From the NCBI GenBank assembly GCA_037367405.1, contig JAZKJV010005534.1, positions 186,001-250,000 on the forward strand: a stretch of DNA of 64,000 nt. Reading direction: 5' to 3'. Below, one piece after another: positions 23,392 through 34,888 of the stretch (positions are counted from its first letter, which is position 1; each line of letters opens with the position of its first letter). The notes under the pieces are model-generated. The model saw only the letters and a list, made by a program, of their open reading frames with translations, did not search any database and was not told where the DNA came from. Source of the stretch: Ottelia alismoides (Eukaryota > Streptophyta > Magnoliopsida > Alismatales > Hydrocharitaceae). Made by a program: the position numbers and the translations under genes.

Positions 23392-23819
23392 GTAGTGACT
23401 ATTTCCCCTAGATTTTTCAGCCAGTAAGCCGCCTTATCAGTCAAGGCAAAGGGGACTGCTCTCAACCTTATGTAGTCCTGGCTAACCCTAGGGTGGCAGA
23501 GGTTAGCACAGACTAACTCGAAGTCGCGGAGGAAGATATATGGTTCTTCGTGGTTATTTCCTCCGAACTTTGGCAACAGTGCAAGGAAATGCAGTTTGTG
23601 TTCGAACGCATCCTCAAGGGGGACATGTCTCAACCAATTATAGTCTTCATCTAATTCCGGGAGATACGTATCTTCCATAGCAGCCTCGCCTTGTTGTATT
23701 ATTGCCAACTGTGTCTTAAGTAAGTCATTGGTTTGTTCAGTAGTTGTTATCCTAGCCAAGAGTGCTGGGATAGGGTCATTGTCGTTCTCATCGTCCCCAA
23801 AGTTCTTCTTTGGAGGCAT
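23364..23819 (-). pseudogene. Athila I gag, N-terminal half
   Basis: 151 codons from ATG at 23817-23819. It starts MPPKKNFGDDEND and continues with the conserved Athila gag block LHFLALLPKFGGNNHEEPYI, LRAVPFALTDKAAYWL and ending TWATFKALF. A stop arises through a 1-base loss in the T run near 23385. The protein would form the particle core. The ATG is the first after the leader and is followed directly by the conserved gag region. Confidence 0.85.
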
Positions 23820-25201
23820 TATGATTCACCTTCAGAAAGGAAGAGTACAGTGTTAAGTGCCGGAATTGAATGAGGTTTTTGCTAAGGATAAGAGATTCCT
23901 TAGCGGAGGAATGAAAAGAACAAGATGCTAAGACAAGGAGGATGGAGAGATTCCAAAGCAAACACAAGCCAATTTTCAGGTTCACCACTCAACACAGATG
24001 AAGGCACGTCAGGGTTCGGCCGCTTATCTTTTCAATTTTAATTTAATGACAAAACAATCTTGCAGATTAAGCGGAGCTGTTAGGTGCCGAAATATTTCAT
24101 AGAGATTGTCCCAAGTTCATACAACTAGTTGCACCTACTCTCAGCCAGCATAGGTGTAAGTACGGACCGTAAACGGCTACCCGTGTTACTTGAGGACAGA
24201 GCCTTCCACGGTGTCCTCTAAACCACCTACTTTGCTAAGGGAAGTCGGATCGTAAACGGCTACCCGAGACCCTCACTGAAAAGTAGCTAATTGTATTAAA
24301 CTCAGTAGTCTGAATGAAGCATTTCGGTTTTTGGCTCTACCCTAAGTATGCACTCTGATCCTTACAAACAATGAGTGGGTTTCTCTCCACCAAACACAGG
24401 TTAGTTTTAAGTCAATTTTATATATAGTCGCCTTGATTAGCAGTCCCGATTTTAGATTGAGGTTGTCACTGAAGTTTATGTGAGCACAAAAATTCATGTC
24501 TACCGAGCAGTCCCAATTCCGTTAAATCCTAAGTTGTAAAACTTTGAGGATGGAGGATCGGAAAAGCTGATGCAACGTAAATCAATGATGCATGCTTAAG
24601 AGAAGGACTTACAGTGAATCCTCGCGTTCTTCATGCGGGATGCAAGATAAGGAATTTAAATTTACACTAAATGCTACGCACAGATGGAAAACGCCCTAAA
24701 CAGATAGTTCTATTAGGGGGAAGAATTGATTTCAGAATTTGGCTAATGTTGAACGATCTATAGTGCGTATATTAGTGAGAGTGTGGCCTAAGAACTACGA
24801 GCACAATCAATGATAGAAAAATAAGCATATATGTGCCTAAGTCCTACGCCACTCAAGTCGGGTCCCAACCACACAGAAGGGGTTGAAACAGACCCGACAC
24901 ACCACAGAAAAAGTTCAGTCTGAATTATTACAAGGGTTCAAAGAGAGGGACCCTGGGAATATTGCAGAAAATTAAATCTATACTAACTCTCTCACAAAAT
25001 TAAAATTCGGTCTTCATAACAGATCCTTGAATTAATATCGAGATCCAGCTTCCAGAAGTCTGCGAAGAGAGAATTTGTCGTTATTAGCATAAGTAAGAGA
25101 GAAATGCAAAATAAAATGCAGAAGAAAAAAAATATAGCACAAAAATTAATTTTACAAAAATTAATTACAAAAAATGATTCAAAACCCTAAAAAATCGTCG
25201 T
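23820..25201 (-). other. Athila I untranslated leader
   Basis: About 1.4 kb between PBS and gag with no gene-sized frame. It carries a duplicated 21-base unit containing GTAAACGGCTACCCG at 24163-24183 and 24246-24266. This is at the place where the fragment at 1-700 and the Athila II leader have their own repeats. A long leader is typical of Athila and may hold packaging or translation signals (inference). Confidence 0.7.
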
Positions 25202-25219
25202 TCCCCGGCAACGGCGCCA
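25202..25219 (-). promoter_or_regulatory. Primer-binding site for tRNA-Asp (Athila I)
   Basis: The plus strand reads TCCCCGGCAACGGCGCCA, identical to the 3' end of plant tRNA-Asp including CCA, so the minus-strand transcript can pair with it. It lies two bases from the LTR edge. Confidence 0.92.
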
Positions 25220-25221
25220 TT

Positions 25222-28200
25222 TGATGAGCGCGAAATCCGCCTCTTTAGTAATCGTGAATTGTAGTATAGGAAGCGAATTTCGGTCGATCAAAAACCACAA
25301 GCTTTGAATGTTGTGGAATATTTTTACTTGGTAAGTTTACCAAGGTCGAACACAGGGAACAATGATTTTTAATTGTGTGGCCTTAAATCAAATTAAATAA
25401 TCAATCAATGTTCGATTAATTTTTGTGTGGATAAAATATACAATGCAATAATGGAAATGCCATGCAAGGAAAATAAACAAGTTTATGCTCCAGATCTGTG
25501 ATTTGAAACGTATCTAATTCTCAAATAATATGATCAATAATTTCATCAAAATTTATCACAAATCAAAATATATTTGAGTCAATGCTTCAGGTTAATATGT
25601 TGATACTCATAATAATTGAAGCAATATATCCGTCCTCCGAATGCCTTTGATCTAATTCCTAGAAAGTTTGACCATAATCTTAAGGAATTGATCTGAGATA
25701 ATCCCCCGTGAAATTTAAATTATTAAGAATAATCAATGAAGGCTTAATCAGATAAAAATACTCATCCGAATTACTCAAATAATATCATCAAAATCCCAAG
25801 CAACAATATGTTAAAAATTGGCCTGTAGATATCATCAAAGTTCTTCAAATGATAATAACCAATAGACACCCTCAGATTTGATCACAAACTATGCTAAATT
25901 GTAGAGCATAAAAATAGCTTCAAAATGACATATTATACGCTAAAAACGGAGTTCGTATGAAAAAGATATGCTAAAATGAAGTTCAGGGACTAAAATATAA
26001 ATAAAACAAAGTTTTCTTTTCGAAATGGTCCCTAGAGGGGCTTATCTGTAATTTCAGAAAGTCAGAGGGGTCTGGACGTAATTTACCCCTGGCGGGGGTA
26101 TTTCTGCAAATTCTGAAAGTGCCAGGGGATTGAGTGCAATTTTCCCAGCCACGCGCGTGCGTTGCACGTGCGCCTGAAGGGTTGGAAGCGAGGCGGAGGT
26201 TCGGAGCTCCCGAGCCTGTGGTCTGGAGAACCGAGGCTTAGGCTCGGGAATGAACCGGGAGGCTCGAAAGGCAGGGCTGAGGCTCGGAGTTCTCGAGCCT
26301 AGTTGGCAGTTGATGGAGGTTTGGGATCCCCGAGGCGGAGGTTCGGGGCGTAGCTTCGGAGGGGGTGGCGTGGCTGAACCAAGGTCGTTGGATCAGGGGC
26401 TTGTGTCCTGATCCAACGACATCTGTACCTTGTCGGGTGACACAGGAAGTGGTGGAGGCGAACGCCGCGCATGGAGGTGCAGCCGAGGTGCGAAGAAGCG
26501 CGGTCGGCGGGCCCTTCGCCGGTCGACACACGACCGGCGGAGGGTGGCGAAGGCGGAGGCGCCGTGAAGGTGCGCTGGAGCTCGGCTGGGCAAGCAGGTC
26601 GAGGCGGAGGCGCCCGATGTGCGGTGGGAGCGCCTGGAGTCGAAGGAGGCGTCGCAGGCGGCTGCGCGGCGCAGGCGCGGTCGGCTGAGGCGGAGGCGAT
26701 GTACCTGCAGGGGTTAAAGCGAAATAAAAGAGGAGGGGGACTGGGGGAGGGGAAGGGGATGTGCTGGCGCTCCGACCTTAGCGAGGTCGGAGATGGAGGT
26801 GCGACGGGGATTCGACCCTCTCCGATGAAGAAGAGAGGGATACCTAGCTGTTCGTGGACTGGGGCAGCAGCAAGGGGCACAGGTGTGCGCCTTGGATCAC
26901 GCCTGCCGGAGGAAGCTCGCTGACGAGAAGAGGGTGCTGTCACCACCCTATGCGTGGTCTCTTCTTCCTCACTTGTTGGAGATGGCGGATGGGTTTGCAG
27001 GGCTGGTAGCGGAGGAGCTATATAGGAAGAGGGCGAGGGGCGTTACGGGAGGTGGCGGTGGTGATGGCCGCGCATGGCGGCTTTGATGGCCGCATGTGGC
27101 GTGCGTAACGGCCGGCGGCGAGGAAGAGGGACGGCAGGGGTTTTGGGTAACGGCTGGAGGTGGAAGGAGAGGGGTTCCACACGTGCTGCGCACGTACACG
27201 CGGAAGGGGTAGGCGGCACGTGCGTGGCACGTGCACGAGGAGAGAGGGAGATGGGGGGTGCCACGTGGCACCCCCAGGGGCTGACACGTGGCACCCCAAA
27301 AAAATTTCAAAAATTAAAGATGAATTAAATTAGAAAAGAAATAGCATGAGATCTCGGATCTAAAAATTTTCTTCACGAAAGTTGTTTGTCTCGTCGAGAT
27401 CTACAACTTTCATGAAGGGCCCGGGGCAAAAGAGGTCATCTGTGAGAAGTGGTATTTTTGGTGGCTTTCAATGTGTATAGAAAACCGTATTTTTGGGATT
27501 TTGTATTTTTTTGGTAGTTTTTAGAGAGGATAAAAAATCTAGAAAAAAATATGATAAAATATAAGAAAATTAATTACACACTAATATAATTATTTTGGAT
27601 TTTAATGGATAAGAAAATGGGAAAATAAAATAGAAGTCAGAATCACACAACTTTTGTACAGACTGACAACGAACACTTGGACTTTGTCAGTTTCTTTGAT
27701 TTCAGTTTTAATCTAGATTTGGATTTTTGTGTCGCTTAATAAAACTTTCATCAAATAACACAAATGAAAAAGAAATAAAATTAAAAGAGTTAATTATGCA
27801 CATAAAAACTCAGGTCAAAATTAGCAAAAAGTTAAAATGCGCAAAAGAGGCCCAAAACCCCTCTTTCACAAATGATCTCCGAATTTTACGAAATTGGTCT
27901 TGTTTTGAAGGTATTTGAAAAAGGAGTACTTTAAAAGTGAGTAGACCAAAATCAAACATTTTCTATGGGAGATATGCTCATTTTAGTCTGTTAGATGTGA
28001 AATTAGACTTTGGGATTATTTGACATTTATTGGGGTTAGTATTTTTTTGTATTTTTTATTTAATAAGGTTAGTAATATCTACACAATGGAGGTGGTTTTG
28101 GGTCAATCAAAGTTAGGATGAATTAACTAAAAATATGAGAAGTTAGCGGCTTTTTGGGCTAATTTACACTGGGGATTTTAAATGCAATTTATGCATGATC

Positions 28201-28325
28201 AAATGCAAATATTATTTACACATGCATGATGGCTAATAATGCTCTATTAATGATTAATTACAAGTGGATGAAGGGAAACCGAGCCTAAATGATTGATTTT
28301 GGCATGATGAATACGAGATTCATCA
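25222..28325 (-). repeat. Athila I right (5') LTR
   Basis: 3104 bases. This is the LTR that would drive the element. TATA box CTATATAG at 27018-27025 with CACGTG sites upstream (about 27180-27295), AT-rich flanks and the conserved hairpin near 27370-27420. Ends TTCATCA then GTGGG. Confidence 0.92.
27018..27025 (-). promoter_or_regulatory. TATA box of the Athila I 5' LTR
   Basis: CTATATAG, with transcription expected to begin about 30 bases to the left on the minus strand. The same motif is in the other LTR at 15064-15071. Confidence 0.65.
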
Positions 28326-28330
28326 GTGGG

Positions 28331-29235
28331 GTGGACACTCTACACTTGTGTGTGTTGTGTGTACAAATGAGCCACCACCCCTCCTTATATACAAGACTCA
28401 AGGCCACCCAAGGGACACTCATTATTACTTCTACAATAATGATACATAAAGACACAAGAGACCCTTCGAGTTCTTTGGCAACCCTTCGCGTTCCTCAGCA
28501 ACTCTTCGTCTGCTCGTCTCTTCGACTCCCTTGTTGTCCTTTCGTCTTCCCGCACAGTTGACACCCAGTCAACCGCCCAGTCATCAGCACACTCACGCTC
28601 CAACGCTCGCTGATGCAGCTTTGCCATAATTCACCAAGTGCCACCGAACACTTGGTCTTGTGCCATAAGGGAACCCGCGGCCTCCAAACCCTCGTACGGT
28701 TAACCATTCCTTAGCGTTCTGCATGCTAAGGGGAAGTCCTCCAGAACTCCGCTATCGTGGCCTCCAGACCACTGTCGTGCATGTAATACCGAGCATGCTC
28801 GACAATGCTCGTACTCAGCATCTGCAACGCTCCATGCCCTCTTGGATCGCCACGCCTCGATACCGATACAGTGCGCCTTCGTGCGTACGCCTATGTGACC
28901 GTACCGCATTGCTTCTCGAAGCGTACTGCTTCACTACGTACCGCCCTTCTGCGCTCGCGTACGTACCGCTACTTGCATCCATTGTCATGTCTTGCACTGC
29001 TGCATGTACTCGCTGCTCACACTGCTACTAGCACCACGACACTCTGCTACCGAGCCAGTGTCCTATGTGATGCTTCTCCATCACGTACGGTAGATCCTCC
29101 AGACTCTCATGGATAACCTCCCTGATATCCACATATTCAGACTCCTCCAGAAGTCCTAGCTCCATCGATCATTCTCGAGCATCCACTACCGTGTCTGCAC
29201 GATCATTCTCGATCACGGAGTTTGGGGGTGTGACA
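28331..29235 (-). repeat. Left (3') LTR of the gag-only element, part 2
   Basis: Resumes exactly after the GTGGG duplication and runs to the GGGTGTGACA terminus. It matches about 31540-32441 of the right LTR. The GGGGTGTGACA end is followed by the PPT. Confidence 0.9.
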
Positions 29236-29250
29236 AGCCTCCCCCATCTG
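29236..29250 (-). promoter_or_regulatory. Polypurine tract of the gag-only element
   Basis: Minus-strand CAGATGGGGGAGGCT immediately precedes the left LTR, at the expected PPT position. Confidence 0.7.
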
Positions 29251-29669
29251 AAGAATCGGTTGTCCTCAACCGAGCATCTTCTCTTCAGTTGGCGTCCTGT
29301 CACGATCCTCCATACGCTACGCACCTCCTGATGCTGCTCAATTGGAAGGGTGGTGCAAGCGTGCACCGCCTCCCTTCCTGCACCTAATCTTCTCACGAAC
29401 CATGTCCCTCCATGACTTGGTCTTCGTCGTGAGAAATGGAGCTTCCTCGTCAGCTCCTGTTCTCGATGTATCCCTCCTGGATACAGCAGCTCCATCGCTG
29501 GTGTGTGGTAGCTCCAGCTCCACATGTGGAATACTCACATCCACACTTGCTCGTTGACGATCTCTATCGTTCCCTGTAGACGTACCTGTGTCCTGGGAAG
29601 TGAGCACCTCCTGTGCTCCGAGCGTCTCTGTTATCTTTCCACCTGCAAAATCGTTGGTAGTGTGGTTCG

Positions 29670-30974
29670 TCACACTCTACCTCCATGGACATTCAACTCC
29701 TTGTCCATGCTGCATTGCCCTCCATAGCTCTGCATCAGCTTCTCGTGCACGGATTTCCTCCTATCTGCGGCTTTGGTTGTGTGTCTCCAGCACACCTGTT
29801 GGTGATCCGCATGCACCTGCGCACTCCTGTGCGTCCTCGATCGAGCCTTGATGCCTCCAAAGCTCTTTGTTGTGGATTTCCCTCGCTCCACCGAATTCGA
29901 AGCTCCAGCTCGAAGTGTTGTGAGGCATACCTTGCGCATAGCATCGATTGCTCCCAAGCATACCTCAACTTCTTCTTCTTCCTCCTCGTCCGTATGAAGA
30001 GCGTTGAGCTTCTCCTTCTTTGGGCACTCCTGCGCCCGATGCGGACCGTCGCATATGAAACATCCCTTGCTCCTGAGTTGCTCCTTCTTCTTGGAGTACT
30101 CTCGTTCCTCCGTTGGTGGATCTTGGGCAACGCCTTTGCCCTTGTCCTTCGACCGCGCCTTCTACTTGCTGGTGAACTCCTTCTCTTCAGCATTGTGGCC
30201 TGGTTGGACACCGTAGTCGACCAACGCATCCGCCACCACGATCGCTGAATTCAGGTCCTTCACTCCCTGCCTCTGCAGTTTGGCTTGCGCCCAGCTCTGC
30301 AACCCGATCGTTAAGTTGAACAGCTTGTCCTCCTCTGGCATGCCCTTGATGTCCAGCAGCAAGGACGTGTACTGCTTCATGTACTCATGAACAGCGCCTG
30401 TCTACTTCAGGCATCGAAGAGCCTCCCGTGCAACCCACGCAGTGTTCTTCGACAGGAATTGCGCCTTTAGTTCCGTGACTAGATCATCCCACCTGGATAT
30501 CTTCGGTCTTGCCTCATCTGCTGCACGGCTCCTCCACCATAACTTGGCGTCGCTCGACATGTACATCAATGCCAAATCGACCTTTTCGGCTTCCCTCGTC
30601 TTGGTCGCTTCGAAGTAAACTTCCATATCCCATAGGAAGTTCTCCAAATCCTTGGCACTCGGCGTACCTGTAAAGGGTTTGGGTTCAAGTACCTTGCATC
30701 GCTGCACCTCCGTGGAGCTCCCGCTGTTCGCCAACGCCTTCTTGATGAGGGAGATCTCGATGCGTAGATCCTCCATCATCGTGCTGAACGCCTCCATCTT
30801 GTCCTCCAAGGACTTGATCTGCTTCGCTGAGCGTTGGGTCTCGTCCCCAACATCAGATCCTTCTGAAGCACGATCCTCCAAGACGGCGATGCGACGGGCA
30901 TGAGTCCCAATGGTGGACTCCACTTCTGCCATCGCCTGCTCCAGTGCTGCTACGCGATCGGTAACGCCCGCCAT
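29670..30974 (-). pseudogene. Gag of the non-autonomous LTR element, two in-frame TAG stops
   Basis: A single frame of 434 codons from the ATG at 30972-30974 (MAGVTDRVAALEQAM) to a stop at 29670, interrupted by TAG at 30402-30404 and 30162-30164. The N-terminal 100 residues are coiled-coil-like (heptads of A, L, I with E/K). The gag core follows: VLEPKPFTGTPSAKDLENFL, ALMYMSSDAKLWWRSR and WDDLVTELKAQFL. The zinc knuckle CFICDGPHRAQEC (C-x2-C-x3-H-x4-C) is near 30020-30060, followed by KKEKLNAL and an acidic run. Upstream in-frame codons to 31226 lie in repeated leader sequence and I exclude them. No pol follows. Both stops fit CAG to TAG changes in a glutamine context. Confidence 0.82.
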
Positions 30975-31097
30975 CTTCGCTCCGCTGATTGAAGATGTAC
31001 TTGTACTGACAAGTATCCTCTTGTTCCTGCGATCGACTGCTCCAACAATCGCTCGTAACTTTGCCCGCTCGCTTGCCTGCTTCTTGGCACCAACCAA

Positions 31098-31240
31098 GCT
31101 CTGATACCAATTCGTACCAATGAATTGTATCACGTACCGTCGCTCTGATACATATTCGTGCCAACGAATTGTATCACGAACCGTGCTCTGATACCAATTC
31201 GTGTCAACGAATGGTATTGCCTTCAAGATCTGATATCAAT
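31098..31240 (-). repeat. Repeated PBS-like sites next to the right LTR of the gag-only element
   Basis: The plus strand contains GCTCTGATACCA at 31098-31109, GCTCTGATACAT at 31142-31153, GCTCTGATACCA at 31185-31196 and a variant AGATCTGATATCA at 31226-31238. They are separated by related AATTCGT...CAA(C/T)GAATTGTATCACG(A/T)ACCGT units. On the sense strand the motif is TGGTATCAGAGC, the plant initiator-Met tRNA PBS. The copy touching the LTR is the degenerate one. Confidence 0.75.
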
Positions 31241-32441
31241 TGTCACAGGATCAAAATCCCGCTATCGATTTCAACCGATCCTGTACGGCGTTAGCTAACC
31301 CGTAGCTAACCAGCCTTCCTGAGTAAGAACGGTCACGGACGTGCTCCAACTCTTCTCGATACTCCTGCTTGCTAACGCACCGATGCTTAGACACAAGCAG
31401 AAGCTCGACTCTATGGATCGTTCAGGAACACTCTCAAGAACACTCTCAAGAACGCTCAAGAACGCAACCATACGATCACAAAAGCACAAGCACAAAGCTC
31501 TTCTCTTATTAGAAGGGGAACTCTCTCTATGAGCGGGGTCGACACTCTACACTTGTGTGTGGTGTGTGTACAAATGAGCCACCACCCCTTCTTATATACA
31601 AGACTCAAGGCAACCCAAGGGACACTCATTATTACATCTACAGTAATGATACATAAAGACACAAGAGACCCTTCGAGTTCTTTGGCAACCCTTCGCGTTC
31701 CTCAGCAACTCTTCGTCTGCTTGTCTCTTCGACTCCCTTGTTGTCCTTTCGTCTTCCCGCATAGTTGACGCCCAGTCAACCGCCCAGTCATCAGCACACT
31801 CACGCTCCAACGCTCGCTAATGCAGCTTTGCCATAATTCACCAAGTGCCACCGAACACAGTCTTGTGCCGTAAGGGAACCTGCGGCCTCCAGACCCTCGT
31901 GCGGTAAACCCTTCCTTAGCGTTCTGCATGCTAAGGGGAAGTCCTCCAGAACTCCGCTATCGTGGCCTCCAGACCACTATCGTACGTGTACTACCGAGCA
32001 TGCTCGACAATGCTCGTACTCAACACCTGCAACGCTCCATGCCATCTTGGATCGCCACGCCTCGATACCGATATAGTACGCCATCTTGCGTATGCCTATG
32101 TGACCATACCGCATTGCTTCTCGATGTGTACTGCTTCACTACGTACCGCCCTTCTGCGCTCGCGTGCGTACCGCTGCGTGCATCCACCGTCATGTCTTGC
32201 ACTGCTGCCTCTACTCGCTGTTCGCACTGCTACTAGCACCACGACACTCTGCTGCCGAGCCAGTGTCCTATGTGATGCTTCTCCATCACGTACGGTAGAG
32301 CCTCCAGACTCTCATGGATAACCTCCATGATATCCACATATTCCAGACTCCTCCAGAAGTCCTAGCTCCATCGATCATTCTCGAGCATCCGCTACCGTGT
32401 CTGCACGATCATTCTCGATCACGGAATTTGGGGGTGTGACA
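31241..32441 (-). repeat. Right (5') LTR of the gag-only element
   Basis: 1201 bases, TGTCACAGG...GGTGTGACA, followed by the GTAGG duplication at 32442-32446. It is uninterrupted and shows what the left LTR looked like before the Athila insertion. Confidence 0.92.
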
Positions 32442-32446
32442 GTAGG

Positions 32447-33045
32447 TTAGGTGGTTCAGACATCTACAATCTCTCCCTTGGTTTATTTGGGGTTGGGTTC
32501 TCAAAAGACGTTAATTTCTCAAGCTCTTCTCTCCCACATGTGGTTACTTGTATCTTTTTGGCTAACCCTTTTTCATAAAGGAATCTTAAAGATCTAAGCT
32601 TTGTAATTGGTTGTCTTTTTTTATCCAAAGGAAGCATGAATTTGTAGTTGGAGATGGACCCATCCTTTATCTTGGACAAATTTGAAAGTTTTTTTTCGAT
32701 CCAGCAATGTTGTGTCCTCCTACCGTTATTCATAAAAGGGTCATAGAAGTGTGTCTTTTCTTGATTGATGTGAAATGGATGTAGGTCAGAAGAGTTCCGA
32801 TCTTCTCATAGAACTTGATAATCTTGTCTTCTAATATTATATGTCATGAGTCCTTATCAATTTGATCCAAATGATCATGGTAGGTTAAGCTTGTAAAGAT
32901 GTTGTATTATTTATCAACTCCGTGTACACCATGTCCAACTTTAGTTTTTTATGTGCCTCATTTATAACATGCTTTCTCATGTATCTCTTACCTAAGATGA
33001 AACCTCGCGACAAAATTCTTTTTACTACTTTTCAAGGATATAGAA
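32447..33045. other. Host flank right of the nest
   Basis: A minus-strand open frame (32464-32733, 89 codons, lysine-rich) crosses most of this stretch. I recognise no domain and would not call a gene. Nothing else is seen. Confidence 0.4.
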
Positions 33046-34888
33046 TTGTTGTGGTGTCGATTATAAGAAACTAACCAAAAACCACACAAAATTAAGCAAT
33101 TAAGTGATGAGGTTAATTTATTTATTTTACTTAGGTAAGTCCCAATGTCGACTCAAGGAAGCAGAATTGTTTTGGTGTCAATATGCAATTTTCTTGTGAA
33201 ATTAATTCCAAATTATGTCTAAGTATAGTGCGAATGTTTTATTATTTTTAATTGAGTTTTCTTATTTTTATGAGATTTTTAATGAGGTAAAAGAAAAATC
33301 AAACAAAGCACAAACAAACAATGACACAAATGAACTTCGGGAATTCTAGCCAAGTTAATTCAAATTAAGTTCAAATTACCGAGTGGCTAATTTTCCTGAG
33401 GACCTTATGCAATTAGGGGTGTAAACGAACCAAACCTAACGAACCTATCCATGTTTGATTCATTTAGCATTTTTAGAGGGTCGGTTTGGTTCGATAAGAT
33501 GAAAATGGTGTTCAGGTTCGGTTCGGCACGACCCTGATTCGTAAAGATTCGATTCATTTCATTTAAGATTTGATTAGCGATAGATTTCCTTTAAATATAA
33601 ATATTTTGGGAATGTGGAATAATCACACCCCTTCAATATGTCTTAATCAAGGGCCATGGACTTTTATGCATATACCCTATTTGCACCATGGTGCAAATTC
33701 CTCATTCCTCGTATAATTTTTCTTAAGGAAAAAATACATATATATATATATATATATAATATTGTATATCAAACTTTTAATGAATCGAACCTGAGCGAAC
33801 CCACCATTTCAAGGTTTGGTTCGTTTAAATAAACGAGCCCAAACCTATATAAAGGTTCGGCTCGTTTATTTTTGAACCGAACCTTAATCGAACCTTTAAT
33901 AAATCGAACCTGAGTAAATATCAAACTTGAGATTTTTTTGACACACATATATGTGATGAGGAGTTCAAAACATGTTTTTATGAATTTCCCTTGTTAATGA
34001 GAACTCAAATATGCAATGCTCACTTTTTATGGTCTTTTTCAATATTAAGGAACAGAACTAAAAAATTATTCAAACAAACAAGTAATGGAAATGCATATGA
34101 ATGACAAGCATGTTGTATTTTTTGTATTTTTAAAGATAAAATAGATTAATTAAAAATAATGCAAGTTCAATGCATGATTTTATGTTTTATAATTTTAAAA
34201 GCATATCAAATCAAGAAATTCAAAACATGCAAAGCATTCACAGAGTTATCTAGAGTATTTGTAGTTTATGGAAATATTGTATAATTAATCCTGAAAATGA
34301 AATAAGGATTTAAAAAAATATTTCTAAGGTATAATGTTGAATAGATTTCAGTAAACATTATGCCAAAAGTTTTATTATTTCAATACCTACACATTGGGTA
34401 ATTTTGCACATTTTTTTCTGAGACATGTGTATGATGTTGAAATTAGAAGCTCATGTAGATCTTAATAAAAAATTCACCATAATTCGAGATAAATTCAAAT
34501 GAATATCTAACACATCTCAAATTAAAGAGCATCAAAAGAACTTTAAATGAAATCAATTTCGAAATTTTCGGATGCAAGGTTCAAAACATATACATAAAAC
34601 AACACATGGACTTAATTATAAAGAAATTAAATAAAAAATGATATCAGGAGAAACAAATGGGATATGTGGGCAAATTATCCTTGATGGGATACATAGCTTG
34701 TGTTGAGACGGGCGAGGAACGAGGACGAAATAACGGAAGATTTGTGAGTGTTTATGATAATTACCTAATCATGTGTAGATAGTACATGATAGAGAACTTG
34801 AATCAGATGCCGGAGGTTGAGATTCTTCTTCTAAGTCACGCAGACACGACATGACCTCATGGTAAAGCATAAGAGGTACAGAGTTGGC
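33046..34888 (-). mobile_element. Athila-like LTR fragment C (minus sense)
   Basis: Near 33130-33165 the sequence TTACTTAGGTAAGTCCCAA, then TGTCGACTCAAGGAAGC, matches the R/U5-end landmark of Athila LTRs. In Athila I this reads TTACTTGGTAAGTTTACCAA then GGTCGAACACAGGGAACGG near 13370-13410. The orientation is that of a minus-sense LTR. Boundaries are approximate. It appears to be cut at 34888 by a plus-sense LTR and contains a hAT-like fragment. Confidence 0.45.
33415..33930. mobile_element. hAT-like MITE fragment
   Basis: Starts TAGGGGTGTAAACGAACC, a style common at plant hAT termini, and repeats GTTCGGTTCGG / CGAACCTGAGCGAACC blocks. A (TA)n microsatellite lies near 33737-33758. I could not find a matching right terminus or an 8-base duplication, so it is probably truncated. 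Confidence 0.4.

Larger units (their letters stand above)
13270..28325 (-). mobile_element. Nested Athila-type Ty3 retrotransposon (Athila I)
   Basis: Complete 15,056-base element transcribed from the minus strand. LTRs of 3106 (13270-16375) and 3104 (25222-28325) bases start TGAYGAGCGCG and end TTCATCA on the plus strand. It is flanked by exact GTGGG duplications (13265-13269, 28326-28330), so it inserted into the left LTR of the gag-only element. The PBS matches tRNA-Asp, typical of Athila. Order is LTR, PBS, 1.4 kb leader, gag, protease, RT, RNase H, integrase, 1.55 kb non-coding spacer, PPT, LTR. The polyprotein is broken only by three 1-2 base indels. The integrase also has substitutions at a catalytic and a zinc-binding position. 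Confidence 0.93.
12973..32441 (-). mobile_element. Gag-only LTR retrotransposon (TR-GAG type), interrupted by a nested Athila element
   Basis: The outer element runs from TGTCAC to GTGACA, flanked by GTAGG on both sides. Without the insertion at 13270-28325 (and its duplicated GTGGG) it is about 4.4 kb: left LTR about 1202 bases, a 2005-base internal region, and right LTR 1201 bases. Order on the minus strand is LTR (right), PBS-like site, gag with a zinc knuckle, PPT, LTR (left). No protease, reverse transcriptase or integrase can be found, and 2 kb leaves no room for them. It must be mobilised by an autonomous partner, as described for plant TR-GAG elements. The LTRs differ at about 15 sites in the first 297 bases (hand count), mostly transitions, so it is not recent. 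Confidence 0.85.

Noticed and set aside
23364..23400. Programmed frameshift between the gag halves of Athila I
   Set aside because: The break is in a T run inside the conserved gag core, not at a gag-pol boundary, and Athila II has no frame change there; a simple deletion is more likely.
25202..25219. tRNA-Asp-like sequence (also 56099-56116)
   Set aside because: Only the last 18 bases of a tRNA are present, directly beside an LTR: it is a primer-binding site, not a tRNA gene.
28289..30248. Many plus-strand open frames of 60-190 codons
   Set aside because: They are opposite-strand shadows of the gag-only element's LTR and gag; the minus strand carries the recognisable gag motifs.
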